From contig DUUU01000206.1 of assembly GCA_012841485.1 (NCBI GenBank), positions 1 through 5,289 on the forward strand: a DNA stretch of 5,289 bases, read 5' to 3'. Origin of the DNA: Armatimonadota bacterium (lineage in GTDB: Bacteria > Armatimonadota > JAAZEB01). A program made the position numbers and the translations under genes. Below the pieces are notes generated by a model, which saw only the letters and a list, made by a program, of their open reading frames with translations, had not been told where the DNA came from and did not search any database. This document shows positions 1 through 3,690 of the stretch, piece by piece (position 1 is the stretch's first letter; every line of letters begins with the position of its first letter).

Positions 1-96
1 CGCTACATCGAGACCTGGTATAACCGGAAGCGGTTGCACTCAGCCCTCGGCTACATGGCGCCGGACGAGTACGAGAGCCTGGTCGGTGCCGTGTAG
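1..96 (+). CDS. IS3-family transposase, C-terminal end (partial)
   Basis: Only the last 31 codons are present; the gene enters from the left edge. The reading frame from base 1 gives RYIETWYNRKRLHSALGYMA followed by PDEYESLVGAV and a TAG stop. The pattern of an aromatic residue, then YN-x-x-R-x-HSALGY and P-x-x-(Y/F)E is the hallmark end of the integrase-type DDE domain of IS3-family OrfB proteins, just after the catalytic glutamate, which would lie upstream. OrfB is normally made as an OrfAB fusion by frameshifting and cuts and joins the element's ends. An inverted-repeat-like end follows the stop by a few bases, so this end of the gene looks intact. Whether the element is complete or active cannot be seen here. 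Confidence 0.9.
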   Translation, partial: RYIETWYNRKRLHSALGYMAPDEYESLVGAV

Positions 97-100
97 CAAA

Positions 101-126
101 CTGTCCACGAAATCGGGGCAGGATCA
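101..126 (+). repeat. Probable right terminal inverted repeat of the IS3-family element
   Basis: It begins CTGTCCACGAAATC and ends GGGGCAGGATCA. It sits 4 bases after the transposase stop. The reverse complement would begin TGATCCTGCCCC, consistent with the 5'-TG...CA-3' ends of IS3-family elements and close to the TGATC start of IS3 itself. The partner repeat is not in the window, so the inner boundary is approximate. Confidence 0.7.
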
Positions 127-207
127 CATCACTATTGCGCCGTTCTGCCGGCAGTTGGGTGCCCAGGAACCCGCACCATTCCTAGCTTTAGGGGGCCGGG
201 CGGGGTT

Positions 208-257
208 CGTCCTTGCCAAGGAGAAGGTCGCGAGTTCGAGTCTCGTCTCCCGCTCCA
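208..257 (+). pseudogene. tRNA-Gly(GCC) 3' half; likely integration scar (att)
   Basis: Canonical tRNA numbering fits from position 27 to 76. The anticodon loop TTGCCAA is at 213-219, with anticodon GCC at 215-217. The variable loop AGGTC is at 225-229. The T-arm is a GCGAG stem (230-234), TTCGAGT loop (235-241) and CTCGT stem (242-246). The 3' acceptor strand CTCCCGC is at 247-253, the discriminator T at 254 and an encoded CCA at 255-257. The 5' half is missing: nothing upstream pairs with the acceptor strand (it would need GCGGGAG), and no D-arm is present. The anticodon stem pairs only at its three loop-proximal positions (210-212 with 220-222); the outer two pairs, G209-G223 and C208-A224, fail. 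Identity to a real tRNA-Gly therefore starts at about 210, inside the anticodon arm, a common crossover site for tyrosine integrases. The gene cannot make a working tRNA. Confidence 0.85.
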
Positions 258-292
258 AGAGGGCAGGTTCAATGAACCTGCCCTTTCCTCTT
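258..292 (+). terminator. Rho-independent terminator behind the tRNA-Gly remnant
   Basis: A perfect 10-bp stem, GGGCAGGTTC (261-270) with GAACCTGCCC (274-283), closes a 3-base AAT loop and is followed by TTTCCTCTT. It begins four bases after the CCA of the tRNA remnant, the normal place for a tRNA gene's terminator. The flanks AAGA and TCTT can add weak pairing. In the other direction the stem is followed by TCTT, so it may also stop transcription of the sigma-factor gene converging from the right, whose stop codon is 42 bases from the stem. Confidence 0.85.
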
Positions 293-324
293 GGTTGGTG
301 CTCCGCCGCGCCGGATCGGGGGGC

Positions 325-903
325 CTACTCGACGGTCAGGTAGGGGCGCAGCTGCTGCTTCAGGCGTGCTCGCGCGCGGTGGAGACGTGCCTTGACGGCC
401 GCCTCGCTGATCCCCAACGCCTCGCTCACCTCCGCGGTGGAGAGATCCTCCACATCGCGCAGGATGAACACCTTCTTCCAGGAATCCGGGAGGTTGGCAA
501 CCTCGCGATCCATCGCCTCCCGCAGCTCGCGGCTGAGGAGGGTCTGCTCGGGGCTCTCGCCGGGGTCCGGCACCTCGCGAGGCGCAGAAACGCCCCCAGA
601 CTCCGTCATTTCATCGAGAGAGAGCGCGGCAGTGCGCCGGGCTTGCTGCCGCTTGCGCAGGCAGATATTATGCGCGATGCGATAGAGCCACGTGGAAAAC
701 GCGGAGAGACCCTTGAACTGGCCGAGCGCCCGATAGGCCTGCACAAACGTCTCCTGAACCGTGTCCTCGATCTGCTCCGTATCCATGCACCGGCTGTAGA
801 GCTGGCGATGCATGTGATCGCGGTGACGCTTGACGAGCTCATCGAACGCCGCTGTGTCTCCCGCCAAGGCTTTCTGGATCAAGAGCGTATCGGGTGCGTC
901 CAT
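325..903 (-). CDS. ECF (sigma-24/RpoE-type) RNA polymerase sigma factor
   Basis: It encodes 192 residues, the normal size for an ECF sigma factor, which directs core RNA polymerase to a stress- or signal-specific set of promoters. Region 2 spans about residues 12-90 and contains ALAGDTAAFDELV, DTVQETFVQAYRAL (47-60) and FSTWLYRIAHNICL (69-82). A variable acidic/proline-rich linker follows (about 91-125). Region 4 spans about 126-182, with LPDSWKKVFILRDVEDLST and the helix-turn-helix AEVSEALGISEAAVKARLHR, which reads the -35 box. The ATG at 903 is preferred because it sits right before region 2 with AGGAGG 3 bases upstream, a rather tight spacing; the ATG at 933 is the alternative. Longer versions, up to 1137, are ruled out if the TATAAT promoter at 1034-1062 is used. 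No anti-sigma gene is adjacent: the tRNA remnant lies downstream and the divergent gene upstream. Its target promoters are not evident here. Confidence 0.93.
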   Translation of the reverse strand: MDAPDTLLIQKALAGDTAAFDELVKRHRDHMHRQLYSRCMDTEQIEDTVQETFVQAYRALGQFKGLSAFSTWLYRIAHNICLRKRQQARRTAALSLDEMTESGGVSAPREVPDPGESPEQTLLSRELREAMDREVANLPDSWKKVFILRDVEDLSTAEVSEALGISEAAVKARLHRARARLKQQLRPYLTVE

Positions 904-1033
904 CCTCCTCCTCACCACTACACCTGTTTCCATCGCTGCTGGCTCGCCACGGAGCGATTCGGGATCCGCTGCGGATGAGCTGCCGTCGCGAACGGCGCGC
1001 AATCGCGCATTCCTCTGATCGTGGCGATAGCTC

Positions 1034-1062
1034 ATTATAGCCGGGCGGCGCCACGCGGTCAA
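1034..1062 (-). promoter_or_regulatory. Housekeeping-type promoter of the ECF sigma-factor gene
   Basis: On the minus strand, TTGACC (1062-1057) is separated by exactly 17 bp (1056-1040) from a perfect TATAAT (1039-1034). This is one mismatch from the full sigma-70 consensus at optimal spacing, in an otherwise very GC-rich stretch. Transcription would start near the A at 1028, leaving about 120 nt of leader before the ATG at 903. The ECF gene is thus probably transcribed by the main sigma factor at baseline. An ECF-type autoregulatory promoter was not recognised. Confidence 0.85.
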
Positions 1063-1066
1063 CCTC

Positions 1067-1094
1067 CCACTCGGGAGGGCGAGATTCCGAGTGG
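1067..1094. repeat. Palindrome abutting the sigma promoter (candidate operator)
   Basis: The arms CCACTCGG (1067-1074) and CCGAGTGG (1087-1094) are perfect 8-bp inverted repeats with a 12-bp spacer. The site ends 4 bp upstream of the -35 box of the leftward promoter, where an activator or repressor could contact polymerase. A second, overlapping hairpin is possible: CCTCCC (1063-1068) with GGGAGG (1073-1078), 4-nt loop. No regulator family is recognised from the arms. Confidence 0.45.
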
Positions 1095-1097
1095 CGG

Positions 1098-1171
1098 CAT
1101 TCATGGCGTCGCTCTCCACCGACCGCCCGAGAGCCACAGCGGGCGGAGCGCTACGGCCCCGGCCATGAATG
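1098..1171. repeat. 74-nt nested inverted repeat with two copies of a near-palindromic site
   Basis: The outer arms CATTCATGGC (1098-1107) and GCCATGAATG (1162-1171) are a perfect 10-bp inverted repeat. Inside them, CGCTC (1110-1114) can pair with GAGCG (1146-1150), and CCGCCCG (1123-1129) with CGGGCGG (1140-1146). The right arm lies in a near-perfect palindrome of its own, GGCCAT-GA-ATGGCC (1161-1174), and the left arm is a close copy in opposite orientation, GGC-ATTCATGGC (1096-1107). It could be a paired operator, a structured leader RNA of the rightward operon, or the remnant of a small palindromic repeat. Confidence 0.5.
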
Positions 1172-1235
1172 GCCTCACTACGAGCCCCGAGGCGCCGTTC
1201 GTTGCGCCGCTTTCTACTGCCTCAAGCACCCCTGC

Positions 1236-1264
1236 CGGCCGCCGCGGGGGCAGACCGGCGGCCG
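1236..1264 (+). repeat. 9-bp GC hairpin upstream of the glucuronokinase gene
   Basis: CGGCCGCCG (1236-1244) pairs perfectly with CGGCGGCCG (1256-1264) around an 11-nt loop. No T-run follows, so it is not a standard terminator. It lies 134 bases before the chosen start of the glucuronokinase and could shape the mRNA leader. In such GC-rich DNA a stem of this kind could also be chance. Confidence 0.35.
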
Positions 1265-1398
1265 ATGAAGGAGTTCGCCGGTGTCAGACAGAACGCAGGC
1301 AAGGAAGCGCGCCCGTACCCCCGGGCCCGACGTAGAGGTCCAAGGCATGATTGAGACGCCTCGCGTACGTGGCGCCGCCCCTGGAGATCGGTCTATCG

Positions 1399-2526
1399 AT
1401 GATTATCCACACACTCGCAAACGCTCGGGTAGGATTGATCGGCAACCCATCGGATGGCTACTTCGGCAAGACGATCTCACTGACTATCAAGAACTTCTGG
1501 GCTCAGGTGACCTTGTGGGAGAGCCCAACGGTGCAGATCCTGCCGCACCCAGTGTACGATCCGCTGGAGTTCGACTCCCTGGAGTCGCTGGAGTCGGTCG
1601 CCGTCCGCGACGGCTACTACGGCGGCCAGCGTCTTCTCTTCGCCACATGCAAGCGGTTCGCGGAGTACTGCCGAACGCACGGGATTACCCTCGACCGACG
1701 GGGGTTCACCATCTCGTATGATACGAACATCCCTCGCCAGGTGGGCCTGGCCGGCTCGAGCGCTATCGTCACGGCCGCGGTGAAGGCCCTGATGCGCTTC
1801 TACGACATCGGGGAGAGAGAGATTCCCAAGGCCGTCCTACCCAACCTCATCCTCAGCGTTGAATCGGAGGAGCTGGGCATCGCCGCCGGTCTCCAAGACC
1901 GCGTGATCCAGGTGTATGGCGGCATGGTATACATGGACTTCGCGCGCGATCTGATGGAGGGCCGTGGCTACGGGGAATACGTTCCCCTGGACCCGGAGCT
2001 GTTGCCGGGACGGCTCTTCCTTGCCTATACGGAGAAGCCCAGCGACTCCGGCGTGATCCACAGCGACGTGCGCTTTCGCTTCCGCCAGGGTGATCCCGAG
2101 GTTGTCAGCGCGATGCGGGAGTTCGCACGCCTTGCCGACGAGGCACGCGAGGCCCTCGAGATGCGCGATGCGCGGCGGCTGGGCGAATTGATGAACGCCA
2201 ATTTCGACCTGCGCCGACAAACCTTCGGCGACGCGGCACTCGGCGCCCAGAACCTTGAAATGATCGGCATCGCGCGCGCCCTGGGGGTGCCCAGCAAATT
2301 CCCAGGGTCGGGGGGTGCTGTCATCGGATTGTTTAGCACGGACGAGGAGGGGCGCGCCCTGCACCAGGCCTACACAGAAAGAGGCTATCGTTTTGTGGAG
2401 GCCAAGCCGGCTCCGGCAGATGAGGATTCGCGCTGCCAGCCGGATCCAGAGGAGCGGAGCATGCCCGCCAGAGCGCTTCCCGCGGGCCACCGCGGTCGGA
2501 GCCAGAGACCCCGAGAGGAGAGATAG
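1399..2526 (+). CDS. Glucuronokinase (GHMP kinase superfamily)
   Basis: The predicted cytoplasmic enzyme phosphorylates D-glucuronate at C1 with ATP to give glucuronate-1-phosphate. The protein of 375 residues has the three GHMP motifs: ARVGLIGNPSDGYFGKTIS at 9-27, the ATP-phosphate loop VGLAGSSAIV at 115-124, and the C-terminal glycine motif KFPGSGGAVIG at 300-310. AGLQDRVIQVYGG (163-175) carries the probable catalytic Asp167. NPSD-x-YFG-(K/R)-TIS, YDTNIPRQ, GLQDR-x-x-QVYGG and MN-x-NFDLRR are, from memory, the signature blocks of plant glucuronokinase, and the match is nearly collinear. The ATG at 1399 is chosen because it begins just before the first motif and has GGAG upstream, though 12 bases away. 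A TTG at 1351 in the same frame would add 16 unconserved residues. The last ~38 residues are an Arg/Pro-rich tail beyond the family's usual end. The stop is 6 bases from the next start, which implies an operon. Confidence 0.88.
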   Translation: MIIHTLANARVGLIGNPSDGYFGKTISLTIKNFWAQVTLWESPTVQILPHPVYDPLEFDSLESLESVAVRDGYYGGQRLLFATCKRFAEYCRTHGITLDRRGFTISYDTNIPRQVGLAGSSAIVTAAVKALMRFYDIGEREIPKAVLPNLILSVESEELGIAAGLQDRVIQVYGGMVYMDFARDLMEGRGYGEYVPLDPELLPGRLFLAYTEKPSDSGVIHSDVRFRFRQGDPEVVSAMREFARLADEAREALEMRDARRLGELMNANFDLRRQTFGDAALGAQNLEMIGIARALGVPSKFPGSGGAVIGLFSTDEEGRALHQAYTERGYRFVEAKPAPADEDSRCQPDPEERSMPARALPAGHRGRSQRPREER

Positions 2527-2532
2527 CCGTCC

Positions 2533-3438
2533 ATGTCTGCCAGTCTGCCACGTGTGCGAAAGGTCGTTATCCCGGCGGCGGGTCGTGGAACCCGCTTGCT
2601 TCCGGCCACTAAGTCGCAGCCCAAGGAGATGCTCCCGGTAGCGCGCAAGCCCGTTATCCAGTATGTAGTGGAGGAGATGGTGGATGCCGGTCTCGGTCAG
2701 ATCATGATCGTCTCCGGGCGGACCAAACGCGCGATTGACGACCACTTCGACCCCGATCCCGTGCTGCAGGCGGAGCTCTCGCGCAGGAATGACCGAGAGC
2801 TGATGGCGCAGTTTGCCTTCGAGCACCTCGACGCGCACTACTTCTACGTGCGCCAGAGCGAGCCGCGCGGCCTGGGGCATGCGGTGCTTCTGGCCGAGGA
2901 GTTCGTCGCCGGCGAGCCTTTCGCCGTGGCCCTTGGCGATTCAATCGTATGGAATGGCGGCGGCAAGAGCCTGATGCGCCAGCTCGTGCAGACCCACGTG
3001 GAGACCGGCGCGGCAGCAACGATTGCCGTCGAAGAGGTCACCGCTCAGGACGTGGTCAACTACGGCATCGTCAAGCCGGTGGACGGCGTGGGCCATGCCT
3101 TCCGGATCTCGGACCTGGTCGAGAAGCCCTCGGTCGAGGATGCGCCGAGTCGTCTAGCCATCGCCGGCCGCTACGTCTTCGGCCCGCAGGTCTTCAGCGC
3201 GCTGCGCGACACGGCGCCCGGCCACAGCGGCGAGATCCAGCTTACCGATGCCGTCCGCATCCTGCTCTCGGCCGGCTGTCCCGTCTGGTGCGTGAGGCTG
3301 GAGGGCGGGTGCCGGCGCTATGACATCGGCAACTTCGACAGCTACTTCAAGGCATTCGTGGAGATCAGCCTGCAAGACCCGGAGCTCGGCGAGGGCTTGC
3401 GCGCTCACCTCGCGTCTCTCCTGAAGGAGGAGGCTTAG
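2533..3438 (+). CDS. galU: UTP--sugar-1-phosphate uridylyltransferase, GalU family
   Basis: It joins UTP and a sugar-1-phosphate into a UDP-sugar plus pyrophosphate; the family's standard substrate is glucose-1-phosphate. The 301-residue length is typical of bacterial GalU. The nucleotide-binding start VVIPAAGRGTRLLPATKSQP (11-30) is followed by KEMLPVARKPVIQYVVEEM. Other family landmarks are RGLGHAV (112-118), LGDSI with metal-binding Asp136 (134-138), NYGIVKP (176-182), LVEKPS (195-200), AGRYVF (211-216), GEIQLTDA (233-240) and RYDIGNFDSYFKAFVE (262-277). The ATG at 2533 follows the glucuronokinase stop by 6 bases. A GAGAGGAG purine run lies 12 bases upstream of this ATG, inside the end of the preceding gene, so translational coupling is likely. 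Next to a glucuronokinase, the natural partner substrate is glucuronate-1-phosphate, giving UDP-glucuronate; that specificity is inferred. The gene symbol marks the family and is not a claim that this is the cell's only GalU. Confidence 0.92.
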   Translation: MSASLPRVRKVVIPAAGRGTRLLPATKSQPKEMLPVARKPVIQYVVEEMVDAGLGQIMIVSGRTKRAIDDHFDPDPVLQAELSRRNDRELMAQFAFEHLDAHYFYVRQSEPRGLGHAVLLAEEFVAGEPFAVALGDSIVWNGGGKSLMRQLVQTHVETGAAATIAVEEVTAQDVVNYGIVKPVDGVGHAFRISDLVEKPSVEDAPSRLAIAGRYVFGPQVFSALRDTAPGHSGEIQLTDAVRILLSAGCPVWCVRLEGGCRRYDIGNFDSYFKAFVEISLQDPELGEGLRAHLASLLKEEA

Positions 3439-3690
3439 GGCCCGTTCGCGAATAAGTGCCCAATCCGTCCCAGGGTCCGCCCCGCGCAAGCGCACCGGGA
3501 TCCGGAGCTCTGAACCGCCACGTCCCATCCAGCTGTTCCCGGAGCGCGAAGGCCGATACCTGGACGGCCGGGAGCCCTCATGGCAGCCCGTCCATCCCTG
3601 CCCGGCGCCGCGGCGTGTGCCAGCGTGCGCCAGGGGACGGGCGCTCTCCGGGCCGAACGTAGGCATGGGAAGGTCTGACAGGTGATACAC
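3439..3690 (+). other. 252-bp intergenic gap, no gene seen
   Basis: The gap separates the galU-family gene from the beta-helix gene. I found no convincing coding sequence, no terminator with a T-run after galU, and no clear -35/-10 promoter. Several 6-7-nt complementary blocks occur (CCGTCCC at 3465, GGACGG at 3562, CCGTCC at 3588, GGACGGG at 3635) and could form alternative stems, but such matches are expected by chance in DNA this GC-rich. Whether the beta-helix gene shares the upstream transcript is open. Confidence 0.5.
3680..3686 (+). promoter_or_regulatory. Strong ribosome binding site that decides the beta-helix start
   Basis: AGGTGAT complements the extended 3' end of 16S rRNA (anti-Shine-Dalgarno ATCACCT) and ends 4 bases before the ATG at 3691. 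A possible GTG start at 3682 lies inside this site, so the ATG at 3691 is the better start. Confidence 0.75.

Larger units (their letters stand above)
1..126 (+). mobile_element. Right end of an IS3-family insertion sequence
   Basis: The segment combines the transposase tail (1-96) with a terminal repeat that ends in CA at 126, as IS3-family elements do. The terminal bases resemble, from memory, the right end of E. coli IS3, which also has GTCCA early and ends GGGTAGGATCA; here the end reads GGGGCAGGATCA. The left end is outside the window, so neither length nor target-site duplication can be checked. The bases just outside are CAT (127-129), which would be the 3-bp duplicated target if one exists. 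Confidence 0.75.
904..1398. other. 495-bp divergent intergenic region, rich in inverted repeats
   Basis: This region separates the leftward sigma-factor gene from the rightward glucuronokinase gene. It holds the sigma promoter (1034-1062) and its roughly 120-nt leader, a palindrome abutting the -35 box (1067-1094), a nested inverted repeat (1098-1171) and a 9-bp GC hairpin (1236-1264). I saw no convincing protein-coding gene: the short reading frames here have no recognisable domains and low-complexity Arg/Pro/Ala-rich composition. No clear -35/-10 pair for the rightward operon was found, so its promoter may depend on an activator or an alternative sigma factor, or may simply be weak. Confidence 0.7.

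Noticed and set aside
86..343. 85-codon open frame across the IS end, tRNA remnant and terminator
   Set aside because: It runs through three non-coding features and has no motif.
295..978. 227-codon open frame on the plus strand opposite the sigma-factor gene
   Set aside because: The minus strand encodes clear sigma regions 2 and 4 here; the plus frame is their shadow.
904..1137. Longer N-terminus for the sigma factor (starts at 1137, 1104 or 1035)
   Set aside because: The near-consensus promoter at 1034-1062 would lie inside the coding region, and the added residues are unlike any sigma region.
1351..1398. TTG start at 1351 for the glucuronokinase
   Set aside because: The extra 16 residues are not part of the conserved fold and no ribosome binding site stands out before the TTG; the ATG at 1399 begins just before the first kinase motif.
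1560..1605. Short repeats of CTGGAGTCG within the kinase gene
   Set aside because: They are codon-level repeats encoding LES-LES in a surface-like stretch and appear to be ordinary coding sequence.
1281..1721. 146-codon open frame overlapping the start of the glucuronokinase
   Set aside because: It overlaps conserved kinase motifs in another frame and has low-complexity, Arg/Pro-rich content.
1837..2880. 347-codon open frame on the minus strand across the kinase/galU junction
   Set aside because: It is antisense to two genes with clear domains, has no recognisable motif and a composition typical of shadow frames.
3465..3641. Alternating CCGTCC/GGACGG blocks as an attenuator before the beta-helix gene
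   Set aside because: Complementary 6-7-mers at these distances are expected by chance in a GC-rich gap of this length, and no terminator stem with a T-run accompanies them.
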